Source: Thermotoga petrophila RKU-1 (GTDB lineage Bacteria > Thermotogota > Thermotogae > Thermotogales > Thermotogaceae). Taken from it: a stretch of DNA of 64,000 bases. Position numbers and translations under genes: made by a program. Where the stretch lies: positions 1,240,001 through 1,304,000 of the forward strand of contig NC_009486.1 in assembly GCF_000016785.1 (NCBI RefSeq), written 5' to 3'. Below are positions 1-13,157 of this stretch, in pieces (within the stretch, counting starts at the first letter, position 1; each line of letters opens with the position of its first letter). The notes under the pieces are model-generated. The model did not search any database. It saw only the letters and a program-made list of their open reading frames with translations, and was not told where the DNA came from.

Positions 1-1
1 G

Positions 2-1540
2 TGGAACGATGAACGTTTGGTGGTGATCTGCGAAAAAGAGGTTCTGCTTCTGGATCCCGTTTCTTTCAAATACAGCAAGATCAGTTTTCAACAATCCGTT
101 TCTGACGTCGATTTCTACGAAGGCTACCTGCTGGTGAGTCATGGAAAATACGTTTCTCTCATGAAGAACAGTGAAGAGATCTGGAAGATAGAGGCCGAGG
201 CAGAGATAAACAAGATTTCTGTAAACAAAGAGAAAAAAGCGTTCGCCGCTTTAACTTCCGATGGAACGATTTTTCTGGTGGATTTGGAAAACGTTTTGGC
301 ACCGAAGGTCGTTTTCTTCTCGAAATTTGAAGAAGCAGAAGACTTAGAATGGATCGAAGACTTTCTGATCGTCTTTTTCAGAAACAAAGTGATCACCATG
401 AACGCGGCAAAATTGACGTCTCCCAGAGCGTTCAAAGAGTATATTGCAAGCGGGAACACCACATCGGTTGTAAAACTCCTGGATTCAATCCTCTTCACAA
501 AAGGTAACGACCTCTACAGAGTGGGAGTCTTCTCTCTGAAGAAGATCGGAACAGCTCAAAGGGTTTTTCCGGTTCTTGCTCAGGGTGAGATGTACACACC
601 GGGAGATCTGATCTGGCAGCTGAATCTGGAAGCCGAGGTGAGATCTTCACCCGTCATTTTTGAGAATCTGCTGGTTGTGGCGGATGTAGAAGGAATCGTT
701 CACGCTATCTCGATGAGCGGTGGAAAACTCTGGAGTTACAGAACAGGTTTCGTCATAACGGCACCACCCCGCGTTTTCATGGAAAGGATCTACGTAACGA
801 GCTGGGACAACTTCCTCTACGCCATATCTCAAAACGGTCAGCTGGTGTGGAAAATCGATCTTGGGGCTGATGTTTCAAAGCCTTTTGAAGTGAATTCCTA
901 CGGTATTTACCTTGCCACCGACAGCGGCGAAGTGTACTTCATCGATCACGATTCTTCCATCGTGTGGCGATTCAAAGACGAAGAGTGGATTTCAACCGGT
1001 GTAACGGTCGATGAAAACGGAGTCGTCTATTTTGGAACTTCGAGAAGTCTGTACTCTCTCTATTCAAATGGTTCCTTGAGATGGAAAACCCGCACAGGAT
1101 ATCTTCTAACGATGAAACCAATAATCATCGACAGATATGTGATCACTGGAAGTAACTCAGGCTGGTTGTTGTGCGTTAACAGAACAAACGGTAACGTGGT
1201 CTGGAAAAAGAAACTTCCTCTCTCGCTGAATTCACAACTTTCAGCTTTCGAAGGTACCGTTTTTGTGAACGCGGAAGATGGAATCTACTCGATCGACCTT
1301 TCCGGTAATGTGAAAAGAATCATTTCAGCTTCCACTCCTTCTCCGGTGGCTGTTTCAAAGGAAGGATACGTATACTTCGTGTCTGAGGGCGTTCTTTACT
1401 CCTTCACGCTCGATGGAAAGAGAAGATGGGAAAGAAAGGTCGGGGAGAGTACCGTAGAACCCGTTGTTGGTGAAGAACGTGTAGTGGTTGTCACCAGAAG
1501 TGGAAATCTCTACTGTTTCTTCGATTCTGTTCATCCTTAG
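2..1540 (+). CDS. PQQ-like beta-propeller protein, 5' partial
   Basis: The frame is open to the left window edge (codons from base 2 read W-N-D-E-R-L), so the TTG at 17 need not be the start and the N-terminus is missing. About 512 residues are visible. They contain at least six repeats ending in a G-x-L-x-W-type strand (GGKLWSY, NGQLVWK, DSSIVWR, NGSLRWK, NGNVVWK, GKRRWER), spaced about 40 residues apart, which is the signature of PQQ/quinoprotein-like propellers such as BamB. No enzyme motif is seen. A signal peptide cannot be judged because the start is outside the window. The stop overlaps the end of the convergent signal peptidase gene by 4 nt. Role is unknown; ligand binding, scaffolding or outer-envelope assembly are possible. 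Confidence 0.8.
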   Translation, partial: WNDERLVVICEKEVLLLDPVSFKYSKISFQQSVSDVDFYEGYLLVSHGKYVSLMKNSEEIWKIEAEAEINKISVNKEKKAFAALTSDGTIFLVDLENVLAPKVVFFSKFEEAEDLEWIEDFLIVFFRNKVITMNAAKLTSPRAFKEYIASGNTTSVVKLLDSILFTKGNDLYRVGVFSLKKIGTAQRVFPVLAQGEMYTPGDLIWQLNLEAEVRSSPVIFENLLVVADVEGIVHAISMSGGKLWSYRTGFVITAPPRVFMERIYVTSWDNFLYAISQNGQLVWKIDLGADVSKPFEVNSYGIYLATDSGEVYFIDHDSSIVWRFKDEEWISTGVTVDENGVVYFGTSRSLYSLYSNGSLRWKTRTGYLLTMKPIIIDRYVITGSNSGWLLCVNRTNGNVVWKKKLPLSLNSQLSAFEGTVFVNAEDGIYSIDLSGNVKRIISASTPSPVAVSKEGYVYFVSEGVLYSFTLDGKRRWERKVGESTVEPVVGEERVVVVTRSGNLYCFFDSVHP

Positions 1541-2457
1541 TATTTCTGAATAGGACCGAATCTTTCAAAGGGCCAGATCCTCAAAATTGGCCATCCTATG
1601 ATGTGGTCCTTAGGGACAAAACCGAAATATCTGCAGTCAAGACTTTCCTTTGTGTTGTCCCCCATCAGGAAGTAAAATCCTTCCGGCACCCTTATTCTGA
1701 TCGTACCATTTTCTGTTTTTTCGATGTACTTCTTGAGATCGAGTTTGGAATAATATTCCTCGTAAAACTCGTGGTAGATCATCCCCGGGATGTAATAGGA
1801 CTTCGTTTTCTCGTCGTAGTAAACCATGGATGGATCGAAATAGTTCAACAAACCGGGGAGGAAAGCTTCTCCGTAGCTTAGACCTTCCTCCCCGATGAGG
1901 GAGAAAACAAGAACTGCCGCTGTTCTACCGTAATTCTTCGCGATATCGTATATGAAATCTCTGTACGCCTGTTTGTCTTTTCTCAGCTTGCTGGCCGTGT
2001 ACAGCCAATCGTAAAAATCTTCGTACTTGAAGATTCCCTCCGGTTCGTAGTACCTGTCCTTCAAAACTTCCGGAATTTCACCGTTCACGTAGAGCTTTCC
2101 GTCCTTTATTTCGAGGACGTCTCCACCCTTTCCAACGAGACGCTTCACGTACTTTACATGACCCCTGAACTTACTGGGAGAAAAGAGATCCATGAATTTA
2201 TCGAAAAGTCGAAGCATGTGGCTTGCTCTTTCATCCACGAACGGTGACCAGAAAACCACAATCTCTCCTATCTGCGGTTCACGTACAGTGTACGTGATCT
2301 TTTCGACGAAGAGTCGATCCCCAATCTGTATCGTTGGGATCATCGACCCAGTTGGAATCAGCATAGTCTCGAATATGTAGAGCCTCACGATCGTAGCTGC
2401 AACCAGTGCGTAAAGTAGTGCCTTGATCCATTCCACGGATTCTTTTTTCAGGTTCAT
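1537..2457 (-). CDS. lepB: Signal peptidase I
   Basis: Membrane serine/lysine protease that removes signal peptides from exported proteins. Residues 10-29 form a membrane anchor. GSMIPT follows, with the catalytic Ser at about 38; the general-base Lys is at about 105 in K-R-L-V-G-K-G-G-D; the C-terminal G-D-N-x3-S-x-D-x-R-x-F/Y-G box is also present. The protein is about 306 residues, longer than minimal Gram-positive enzymes, because roughly 130 residues are inserted between the Lys box and the C-terminal box, as in other long bacterial versions. The ATG at 2457 overlaps the rplS stop by one base (TGATG); a TTG one codon upstream is an alternative. It is the last gene of the ffh-rplS run. 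Confidence 0.95.
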   Translation of the reverse strand: MNLKKESVEWIKALLYALVAATIVRLYIFETMLIPTGSMIPTIQIGDRLFVEKITYTVREPQIGEIVVFWSPFVDERASHMLRLFDKFMDLFSPSKFRGHVKYVKRLVGKGGDVLEIKDGKLYVNGEIPEVLKDRYYEPEGIFKYEDFYDWLYTASKLRKDKQAYRDFIYDIAKNYGRTAAVLVFSLIGEEGLSYGEAFLPGLLNYFDPSMVYYDEKTKSYYIPGMIYHEFYEEYYSKLDLKKYIEKTENGTIRIRVPEGFYFLMGDNTKESLDCRYFGFVPKDHIIGWPILRIWPFERFGPIQKY

Positions 2458-2804
2458 CAATCTCTGCGCTCCTTGATCCTGATCTTACCTCTGACGTTCC
2501 TGAGGTAGTAGAGCTTGGCTCTCCTCACCTTACCCTTTCTCACAACCTCGATCTTCTCAACAACCGGGGAGTGGACGGGGAAGATCCTTTCTACTCCAAC
2601 ACCGTGGCTGCCTATTCTTCTCACTGTGAACGTTTTGTTTATTCCGGAACCTCTCTTTGCGATGACGATTCCTTCAAACACCTGTGTTCTTTCTCTGTCA
2701 CCTTCTATAACTTTCACGTGCACCCTCACGGTGTCTCCTGGTCTGAAATCGGGAATCTCCTTTTTTTCATATTTCTTTTCGATGATTTTCACAAGATGAT
2801 CCAT
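2457..2804 (-). CDS. rplS: 50S ribosomal protein L19
   Basis: Large-subunit protein at the 30S-50S interface. The 115-residue protein has the family features: R-P-G-D-T-V-R-V-H near residue 23, E-G-I-V-I-A-K-R-G, and the C-terminal A-K-L-Y-Y-L-R. The frame extends to a TTG at 2810, but GGAGG is only 2 nt from that codon and 8 nt from the ATG at 2804, so the ATG is used. The trmD/rimM/rplS/rpsP clustering is common in bacteria and supports the call. Confidence 0.97.
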   Translation of the reverse strand: MDHLVKIIEKKYEKKEIPDFRPGDTVRVHVKVIEGDRERTQVFEGIVIAKRGSGINKTFTVRRIGSHGVGVERIFPVHSPVVEKIEVVRKGKVRRAKLYYLRNVRGKIRIKERRD

Positions 2805-2806
2805 CT

Positions 2807-4115
<1,309 letters not shown>

Positions 4116-4116
<1 letters not shown>

Positions 4117-4646
4117 CAAATCCACTCCATTTCCTTTGCTATGATCTTTTTCGCACCTTTGTCGATTTCAACTATACAGTCCTTCGTCATGGGGATCAGG
4201 GTTTCCTTCTTCTTTTTTCTCACCACGAGTACGTCGTTCGAACCGGTTTCTATTATGTCAACTACTTTTCCAACGTTTTCGCCCGACTCGTAGAAAACAT
4301 CGCAGTCCAGTATTTCGTAAAAGTAGTATTCGTCTTCGCTGAGTTTTGGAAGCTCCTCGTATTTTATGAAGACTTCACAACCTTTGATCCTTTCTGCGGC
4401 TTCTATCGTGTCTATCGATTTGAACCTGATGAGAAAGAGCTTGTTCATCCTCCTCACAGACTCAACGGTGAGGTTGTAAAACGCCTTCTTCTCGCTGTTG
4501 TAAAGAACCACACTGGAGAGGTTCTTCACGATTTCCTCAGAGTTCGTGTAAGGGAAGAACTTGACCTCTCCCTTGAGGCCGTGTGTGTTGACGATCTTTC
4601 CAATCGCCACTCTTTCATTCAACAGGTCTTGAATGGTTCTTATCAT
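4116..4646 (-). CDS. rimM: 16S rRNA processing / 30S maturation factor RimM
   Basis: Assembly factor acting on the 30S head, where it binds S19. The 176 residues start R-V-A-I-G-K-I-V-N-T-H-G-L-K-G-E-V (RimM N-terminal barrel) and end with a PRC-barrel containing D-V-V-D-I-I-E-T-G-S-N-D-V-L-V-V. The frame is open to 4700, but the first 18 codons overlap the KH-protein gene and do not look conserved; the ATG at 4646 lies just after that gene's TGA (4651) and fits the family length. Confidence 0.96.
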
Positions 4647-4650
4647 ACTC

Positions 4651-4878
4651 TCACCGGACCACCTTGATGGTGATCTCCTTAGAATCTCCCATGAGTGCAC
4701 TCAGAAGTATCTTCAAAGATTTTATCGTTCTTCCATCTTTTCCTATGACCTGTCCAACATCTTCTTCGTTCACAACGATTTCGTATACTTTCTTTCCTTC
4801 TTCGTCGAACTCCATGACCACAACCTCTTCGGGATGCTTCACTATTCCCCGAAGAATCTTCTCGAGGAGCTCCTTCAT
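4651..4878 (-). CDS. khpA: KH-domain RNA-binding protein KhpA
   Basis: A 75-residue single KH domain. The G-K-D-G loop that contacts RNA is at residues 46-49 ([11 protein letters not shown]). Homologues (KhpA/YlqC) bind RNA together with KhpB/Jag and lie next to rpsP and rimM, exactly as here. It starts at ATG 4878, overlapping the rpsP stop by 4 nt. Cytoplasmic; likely involved in post-transcriptional regulation or ribosome biogenesis. Confidence 0.9.
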   Translation of the reverse strand: MKELLEKILRGIVKHPEEVVVMEFDEEGKKVYEIVVNEEDVGQVIGKDGRTIKSLKILLSALMGDSKEITIKVVR

Positions 4879-5162
4879 TCAGCCGTGGCCTCCTCTTTCT
4901 TTCCGTACTTTATCTCGTGGACCCTCTTCATAACCCCGAATTTTCTGAAGATATCCCTCACAGTGTCGCTCGGCTGAGCTCCTTTCAGAATCCATTCCAC
5001 GGCTCTTTCCACATCGATCTTTATTTCCCCTTCTTTCAGAGGGTTGTAGTATCCAAGAGACTCGATGTAAGCACCATCTCTCCTCTTCCTGCTATCAACA
5101 ACGACTATCCTGTAGAAAGGCTGGTGTCTTTTTCCCATCCTTGTGAGTCTGATCCTTACCAC
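4875..5162 (-). CDS. rpsP: 30S ribosomal protein S16
   Basis: Small-subunit protein needed for early 30S assembly. The conserved start V-R-I-R-L-T-R-M-G[13 protein letters not shown] is clear. The frame extends 8 codons further to a TTG at 5186 inside ffh, but GGAGG lies 8 nt before the GTG at 5162, so that codon is taken as start, giving 95 residues. It sits 13 nt after ffh and is coupled to khpA. Confidence 0.96.
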   Translation of the reverse strand: MVRIRLTRMGKRHQPFYRIVVVDSRKRRDGAYIESLGYYNPLKEGEIKIDVERAVEWILKGAQPSDTVRDIFRKFGVMKRVHEIKYGKKEEATAE

Positions 5163-5175
5163 CGAACACACCTCC

Positions 5176-6477
5176 TCAGAATCCAAATGGTATTTTGAAT
5201 CTACCTTTTTTCATCCTCTTCATTAGAGCTTTCATCTGTTCATAGCTTTTGAGAAGTTTGTTCACATCCTGGACAGTGGTTCCACTTCCACGTGCAATTC
5301 TCCTTTTTCTACTGGCGTTTATTATACCGGGATTTCTTCTCTCTTCTATGGTCATCGAATTTATGATGGCCTCGATCTTTTTCAGCTCCTTTTCACTCAT
5401 CTCCACATCGACCTTTGGTGCACCTGGAAGCATCTCAAGAATGGAAGAAAGAGGTCCGAGTTTTTTCATCTCCTGAAGCTGTTCTTTGAAATCTTCCAGG
5501 GTGAACTCTGCCTTCAGGAACTTTTCTGCGCTTTTCTTCATCTTTTCCTGATCGAGTTCCTTTTCCACTTTTTCGATCAGTGAAAGAACGTCCCCCATTC
5601 CCAGGATTCGGTTTGCGATTCTGTCTGGATGGAACGGCTCCAGACCGTCGATTTTTTCACTCGTTCCAATGAATTTGACGGGCTTCCCCGTCACGTACTT
5701 TATGGAGAGAATGACTCCGCCTCTTGCATCTCCGTCCATCTTTGTTACGACGAATCCTGTTAAATCGAGCCTTTCATCGAACACCTTGGCGGTATTGACT
5801 GCGTCCTGCCCCATCATCGCGTCAACGACGAGCAGGATCTCATCTGGGTTCAGGATTTTCTTTATCTCTTCCAGCTCTTTCATCATCTCTTCGTCTATGT
5901 GAAGTCGACCAGCGGTATCCACTATCAGAATATCTTTTCCTGTACTCTCAGCAACGTCTACAGCTTCTTTCACTATCTCAACGGGTGTTTTGTTGTAATC
6001 GTGAACAACGTTTATACCAATCTGATTTCCAAGCTTCACAAGCTGATCAACGGCTGCGGGACGGTACAGATCCGCTGCGACAAGCAAAGGATTCCTTCCC
6101 TCTTTTTTGAGGAGTTTTGCGAGTTTCGCACACGTTGTGGTCTTTCCACTTCCCTGAAGTCCCACCATCATTATGGGAGCTGGTCTGTGGACGAGTCTCA
6201 ATGGTTCGTTCTTTTCTCCCATGATTCTTACAAGCTCGTCTCTCACTATCTTTATGAACTGCTGGTCCGGTGTGAGACTCCTGAGAACTTCCTCTCCGAG
6301 AGCTTTCTGGAGGACGTGGTCCACGAATTCTTTCACAACTTTGTAGTTGACATCGGCTTCGAGCAGGGAAAGTTTCACTTCCCTGATCGCGTCTTTTACA
6401 TTCTTTTCTGTGATCTTTCCGCGTCCAGACAGATTCTTGAAAACTCTGGACAGCTTCTCCTGAAGATTCTCGAACAT
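5176..6477 (-). CDS. ffh: Signal recognition particle protein Ffh
   Basis: SRP54 GTPase that binds signal sequences with 4.5S RNA and delivers ribosomes to FtsY. It is 433 residues. An N-domain helical bundle (1-90) is followed by the G domain with G-L-Q-G-S-G-K-T-T (about 104-112), [15 protein letters not shown] and G-T-S-E-K, and then the methionine-rich M domain (about 300-433). It is the first gene of the leftward operon ending at lepB, so SRP and signal peptidase are co-transcribed. I could not settle a promoter in the 150-bp gap upstream. Confidence 0.97.
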   Translation of the reverse strand: MFENLQEKLSRVFKNLSGRGKITEKNVKDAIREVKLSLLEADVNYKVVKEFVDHVLQKALGEEVLRSLTPDQQFIKIVRDELVRIMGEKNEPLRLVHRPAPIMMVGLQGSGKTTTCAKLAKLLKKEGRNPLLVAADLYRPAAVDQLVKLGNQIGINVVHDYNKTPVEIVKEAVDVAESTGKDILIVDTAGRLHIDEEMMKELEEIKKILNPDEILLVVDAMMGQDAVNTAKVFDERLDLTGFVVTKMDGDARGGVILSIKYVTGKPVKFIGTSEKIDGLEPFHPDRIANRILGMGDVLSLIEKVEKELDQEKMKKSAEKFLKAEFTLEDFKEQLQEMKKLGPLSSILEMLPGAPKVDVEMSEKELKKIEAIINSMTIEERRNPGIINASRKRRIARGSGTTVQDVNKLLKSYEQMKALMKRMKKGRFKIPFGF

Positions 6478-6628
6478 CGAAACACCTCCGAAGGACCTTC
6501 TCTCATATTAGACGCTTCTCATTAATACCAGGTTTCCAATCATCTAAGGAGTAGCGCACTTAATGTTACAATTTATTTTCAATGAATAGGTGGTTTAACT
6601 TAATCCACCTACTAAACTACACATGTTT
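6478..6628. other. Intergenic gap before ffh with a 7-bp inverted repeat
   Basis: About 150 bp without a gene between acylphosphatase and ffh, both leftward. It contains the perfect inverted repeat TAGGTGG/CCACCTA at 6587-6593 and 6605-6611 with an 11-nt AT loop. The sequence after it on the minus strand is T-rich but has no clean U-run, so it is at best a weak terminator for the long upstream operon. The ffh promoter must lie here or upstream; several AT-rich hexamers exist but none has convincing spacing. Confidence 0.45.
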
Positions 6629-6901
6629 TTAATAATACTTGATCGTGAAGTCCTCGTATCCTTCAGGCGTAGTTTCTTCCACACTCACGTTCGTCACAAC
6701 CGCCGCAGGTGGGCCTTTCGCTACCTCATTCAAAAAACGCCGAAGGGCATTTTCATCACCTTCGGCGTGTATGAAAACAGACCCATCATCCATGTTCATC
6801 ACGTAACCCTTCACACCAAGAGACTTCGCAACTCTTCTTGTGAAATATCGAAAGCCCACTCCTTGAACAATCCCCTCAACTCTTATTTTCAGAGCCTTCA
6901 T
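6629..6901 (-). CDS. acyP: Acylphosphatase
   Basis: Small cytoplasmic hydrolase of acyl phosphates. The 90 residues carry the active-site signature G-x-V-Q-G-V-G-F-R (catalytic Arg at about 18) and the second motif with the catalytic Asn, V-K-G-Y-V-M-N-M-D-D-G-S-V (Asn about 36). The start lies 26 nt inside the mscS gene, and it is the last gene of the 14-gene leftward run. Confidence 0.96.
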   Translation of the reverse strand: MKALKIRVEGIVQGVGFRYFTRRVAKSLGVKGYVMNMDDGSVFIHAEGDENALRRFLNEVAKGPPAAVVTNVSVEETTPEGYEDFTIKYY

Positions 6902-7682
6902 GCTTCCACGCCCTTATGAATTCTTCGTCAAAATGCACATCGAGTTGTGGGAAAGGTATGTAGATTCCCTCTTTTTCCAGATAATCCTTTATTCTGAAAG
7001 CCAATCTCTTCATACCTTCGAAGAAGTTATCACGGTTGACCCAGAATCTGATAATGAAGTCTATGGAAGAGCTGTTGAAGGCAGAGAAAACGATAGCTGG
7101 TGCTGGATCTTTTTCAACAGTCTCTTCGTCTTCCAGCGCCTTCTGGAAGATCTCCACCACTTTCCTCAAATCAGCCGAGTAAGGAACTCCCACCACAATT
7201 TCCTGTCTTCTAACGTTCGAAGGCCAGAAATGTATTATCTTGTCGTTCCAGACGGCTTTGTTCGGTATCATCACTCTTCGACCATCCCAGGTCCTGATCA
7301 CGGTATGATTCAAATTCACCACTTCAACGGTTCCGGAGACTCCACCGGCCTCCAGAGCCTCTCCTTCCTTGACAGCCCGAGACACTAGAAGGAACAACCC
7401 TGAGAAGAAATTGGCCAGCGGTTCCTGAAGAGCAAGACCTATGACAAGACCTCCGATACCCACTCCAGCGAGAAGTGGTGCAAGACTTAAATCCCAGATG
7501 TCGAGAATTATCATCACCGCGATCACAGAGATGATCAATCCCAGGAAAAATCTGAGGGTGTTTCTCATTTGAAGCTCTTTTCCGAGCTTTTCCACACTCT
7601 TTTCAATGAGCTTGAACAGCCATTTGAAAACCAGATAAGAAACAACAACCGTTACCGCCGTTAGGATCAGTCTGGTGAGCAA
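6876..7682 (-). CDS. mscS: Small-conductance mechanosensitive channel (MscS family)
   Basis: Tension-gated channel that releases solutes on hypo-osmotic shock. The 268 residues contain two N-terminal membrane helices and the pore-lining third helix, rich in Gly/Ala (L-A-G-V-G-I-G-G-L-V-I-G-L-A-L-Q). This continues into the conserved N-F-F-S-G-L segment and the beta domain with R-T-W-D-G-R-R-V-M-I-P-N. The start is a TTG preceded by GGTGGTGA at suitable distance, 4 nt after the upstream stop. Inner membrane. Confidence 0.93.
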   Translation of the reverse strand: MLTRLILTAVTVVVSYLVFKWLFKLIEKSVEKLGKELQMRNTLRFFLGLIISVIAVMIILDIWDLSLAPLLAGVGIGGLVIGLALQEPLANFFSGLFLLVSRAVKEGEALEAGGVSGTVEVVNLNHTVIRTWDGRRVMIPNKAVWNDKIIHFWPSNVRRQEIVVGVPYSADLRKVVEIFQKALEDEETVEKDPAPAIVFSAFNSSSIDFIIRFWVNRDNFFEGMKRLAFRIKDYLEKEGIYIPFPQLDVHFDEEFIRAWKHEGSENKS

Positions 7683-7686
7683 GTTT

Positions 7687-10175
<2,489 letters not shown>

Positions 10176-10186
<11 letters not shown>

Positions 10187-10922
10187 ATCTCTCTTCTCCC
10201 CCCTGAACGATCTTAACTCCCGAACTCGTTCCTATTCTATCAGCACCGTACATGATCATTTTAACAGCGTCCTCGAAGGTTCTGATCCCTCCGGAAGCTT
10301 TTACACCCATCTCATCTCCCACGATCCATTTCATGAGATGAACGTCTTCTGCGGTCGCCCCTCCTGTTCCAAATCCCGTGGAAGTCTTCACGAAATGAGC
10401 TCCAGCGAGTTTGGAAATGACACACGCCGCTATCTTCTCTTCCGTATCCAGATAGCACGTTTCGATGATCACCTTCACAACTTTTCCTTTCACCGATTCG
10501 ACAACACTTCTTATATCCTCGTAAACGTACTCCCACTCTTTTGCCTTGAGCATGCCAACGTTGATGACCATATCGATCTCATCGGCTCCACTCTCAACAG
10601 CGAAAATCGCCTCATGGGCTTTCGTCCGAGTTTCGTTCGCTCCCAGTGGAAAACCAACAACGGTGACGACTTTCACATCGGTTCCTTCGAGTTCTTCACG
10701 AGCCAGTTTCACATAACACGGATTCACACAGACTCCATAGAAACGATTTTCCCTTGCTTCAAGACAGAGTTTTTTTATATCGTCTGGTGTGGCAAACGGT
10801 TTCAGATTCGTGTGCTCTATAGCACTTCTCACATCTTCGATACCCGCGCTTTCTCTGGCGGGCTTGAACTCGTAGTACTCTCTGTACCTCGCTATTGCCT
10901 CCTCAATTCTGTACTCTATCAT
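10176..10922 (-). CDS. deoC: Deoxyribose-phosphate aldolase
   Basis: Class I aldolase that splits 2-deoxyribose 5-phosphate into glyceraldehyde 3-phosphate and acetaldehyde during deoxynucleoside breakdown. The 248-residue protein has the Schiff-base Lys at about 179 in F-V-K-T-S-T-G-F-G, preceded by K-V-I-I-E-T and D-E-I-D-M-V-I-N. About 25 extra N-terminal residues precede the usual barrel start, as in other thermophile versions. It begins 11 nt after the HD-domain gene. No other deo genes are nearby. Confidence 0.96.
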
Positions 10923-10933
10923 GAGAAATCACC

Positions 10934-11482
10934 TCACAAACCGAGTTCAGAAGCGATCGTTTTCATCGCCTCGAGAGAAATTTCTAAGAATTTCTCAAGC
11001 GAGAGCCCAAAGTTTTCGCAGGTTTTCATCTGTTCCCTGCTCGCTCCCTTCGCAAAGGCCTTTTCCTTGAATCTCCTCAGCAGAAAATCCACATCGATAA
11101 CATCCAGTTTCTTCTCTGGTCTGATCAGTGCGGCCGCTACTATAAAACCAGTGGTTGGATCCACCGCATACAAAGCCTTCTCCATCAAAGTTTCTGGAGT
11201 TTTCTTTTCACAGTGGGCCAGAATAGCGTTGAGAACGTCTTCGGGTACGTCCTCATTTTTCAGGATTTCCAGGGTCTTCAAGCCATGTTCCTCGGGTTTA
11301 TCTTTGGTGTAGTCGTAATCCAGATCGTGAAGAAGTCCGGCAAGACCCCATTTTTCTTCGTCCTCGTTGAATTCCCTCGCAAGAGCTCTCATAACAGCTT
11401 CCGCTGCAAGACAGTGCTTCACAAGATTTTTCGTTTTAACGTGGGTTTTCAACAACTCCATTGCCCTTTCCCTGCTGATCAA
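10934..11482 (-). CDS. HD-domain hydrolase
   Basis: A 182-residue HD-superfamily protein. The metal-binding residues are visible as H in V-K-H-C-L-A, then H-D in [10 protein letters not shown], and a later H in I-L-A-H-C-E. Close relatives act as phosphohydrolases on nucleotides or other phosphoesters; the neighbour deoC makes a nucleotide-salvage role plausible but not shown. The TTG start at 11482 overlaps the radC stop (TTGA). Confidence 0.8.
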
Positions 11483-12147
11483 AGTTCTCCCTCCTCCCTG
11501 AAGCTGAAATATCCTCGTCTCGATACAATGACGTGATCCACAAGACTCACCCCAAGGATTTCTCCCGCTTGTTTCAATCTTTCCGTGATCAAACGATCTT
11601 CTTTGCTGGGAGTGGGATCACCAGAAGGATGGTTGTGAACGACGATCACTCCAGATGCATTAGCCCTGATAGCCGTCCGAAACACGTCCCGCGGATGTAT
11701 CAAACTCCTGTCAGAAGTTCCAACAGTGAGTGTGTTTTCTCCTATAACGTTGAGCTTCGTATCGAGACAGATCACCTTCACAATTTCCCTCTCAAGATAC
11801 ACCATTTCCTGGCAGTACCTGTAAACTTTCACGGAAGAGTCCAGCTTCTCCGGTATCCTTTCCAGTTCTCTGTGAAGTCTTTTTCCAAGCTCCAGAGCAG
11901 CTTTCAAGGTGATGGCCTTGACCATACCGACCCCTTCGACCGAAGCTATCTCTTCGAGACCTGCGTTCGAGAGTTTTATCAACGAGCCGTCAAACCTTTC
12001 AAGAAGATCCTTTGAAAGTTCGAGAACGTGCTTCCCCTTCTTTCCGGTTCTCAGCACGATGGCGACGAGTTCTTCAACCGAAAGCGACTCTGGCCCCGCC
12101 TTTATCATCCTCTCTCTTGGAAGCAAACTTCCACCATCCCTTTTCAT
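11479..12147 (-). CDS. radC: RadC-family JAB/MPN metalloprotease-fold protein
   Basis: The 222-residue protein has an N-terminal helix-hairpin-helix-like region ([10 protein letters not shown]) and a C-terminal JAMM domain with [11 protein letters not shown]-x-x-D. RadC proteins are linked to DNA repair by name only; biochemical function is unsettled. The start is uncertain: the ATG at 12147 keeps the conserved L-P-R-E-R-M segment but has no good ribosome-binding site, while a TTG at 12126 follows GGTGG. Either start lies well inside maf (74 or 53 nt overlap). Confidence 0.92.
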
Positions 12148-12688
12148 AGAGGTACTGCCAGACCATTCCAAGAGGAAATCCCACCACAGTAAAGAAATCT
12201 CCTTCTATTTTTTCAACGAAGACGGCCGCGAAATCCTGTATCCCATAAGCCCCCGCTTTGTCGAGAGGTCTGTATTTCTCAACGTAGTAATCGATCACAC
12301 TCTCTGGAAGTTCTCTGAACCTGACCTTCGTTGAAGAAACGATCACGTCTTTTGTTTCACTGGAGACGAACGCCACCCCCGTGTAAACCACGTGCCATTC
12401 TCCAGAAAGCTTCTTCAGCATACCTTTCGCTTCTTCCAGAGACTCCGGCTTTCCCAGTATGTTACCATCCAAAACCACCACCGTATCGGATCCAATGACG
12501 AGTATTTCCTCTTCCTTCCTCTTTTTGAACACCCACTCCGCTTTTCTCAACGAGAGTTCTCTAACGGTCTCTTCGGGACTTTCAAGAAATTCCTCTTCAA
12601 CATCAGGCTTTTCAACTTCGAACTCTATCCCCAGTAATTCCATCAGTTGCCTTCTTCTGGGCGAAGAAGAAGCGAGAATAATTCTCAA
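12074..12688 (-). CDS. maf: Maf-family nucleoside triphosphate pyrophosphatase
   Basis: Housecleaning pyrophosphatase acting on non-canonical or modified NTPs (dTTP/UTP or m7GTP type). The start [16 protein letters not shown] and the V-I-G-S-D-T-V-V and G-I-Q-D motifs are typical. The TTG start at 12688 has GGGAGGG about 7 nt upstream. The C-terminus is extended past the usual end and runs 74 nt into radC; the N-terminus lies 77 nt inside the upstream Gx-transporter gene. Confidence 0.95.
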
Positions 12689-13157
12689 ACACTATCCCTC
12701 CCATCTTGCTTGCCAGGAAGGCGTTGACTGTTCCCGAGACAAGACCGAGTATCACCATCAAAGGAAAGAGCAAGAAGGTTTTCGTACTTCCAACCAGAAA
12801 AGATATGACGATGAGCTGAACAAGGTTGTTCACAAAAGATCCCATTGCACTCAAACTCAAGTAACCAAAATCGAACCGGGCCAGAAACGATTCCACCAGG
12901 GAAGCGGAAACGGCACCGAAGAATCCGGTTAGAAAAGATGGAGAAAGAAACCTGCCGGAAAAGAGAGCACCCAAAATGCTCTTTGCAGATGCGACGATCA
13001 GAGCATCTCCAAAACCAATTTCCGAAGCTATCATGAGGACTACCGAGTTGGAGAATCCCCATCTTCCAAACGGCACCGGAAAAGGAAGTAGATTTTCCAG
13101 GACATAAAAAGTAGAAGAAAGAGCCGTCAAAACAGAAAGAAATGTGATCCTCCTCAC
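12612..13157 (-). CDS. Gx transporter family membrane protein (EetB/HepS-I-like)
   Basis: About 181 residues with five to six membrane segments and many glycines. It contains [10 protein letters not shown] and a gene-context partner set typical of the family misnamed heptaprenyl diphosphate synthase component I. The GTG at 13157 overlaps the stop of the preceding NusG-II gene by 4 nt (GTGA); the frame extends further upstream but inside that gene. In Firmicutes this family (EetB) accompanies a NusG-II protein (EetA) and ApbE in flavin-based extracellular electron transfer; the same trio is found here. The transported substrate, if any, is unknown. Confidence 0.75.
   Translation of the reverse strand: MRRITFLSVLTALSSTFYVLENLLPFPVPFGRWGFSNSVVLMIASEIGFGDALIVASAKSILGALFSGRFLSPSFLTGFFGAVSASLVESFLARFDFGYLSLSAMGSFVNNLVQLIVISFLVGSTKTFLLFPLMVILGLVSGTVNAFLASKMGGIVFENYSRFFFAQKKATDGITGDRVRS

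Noticed and set aside
6587-6611. Inverted repeat as a definite terminator of the acyP operon
   Set aside because: The stem is perfect but the loop is 11 nt and no real U-run follows; recorded only as a repeat in the gap.
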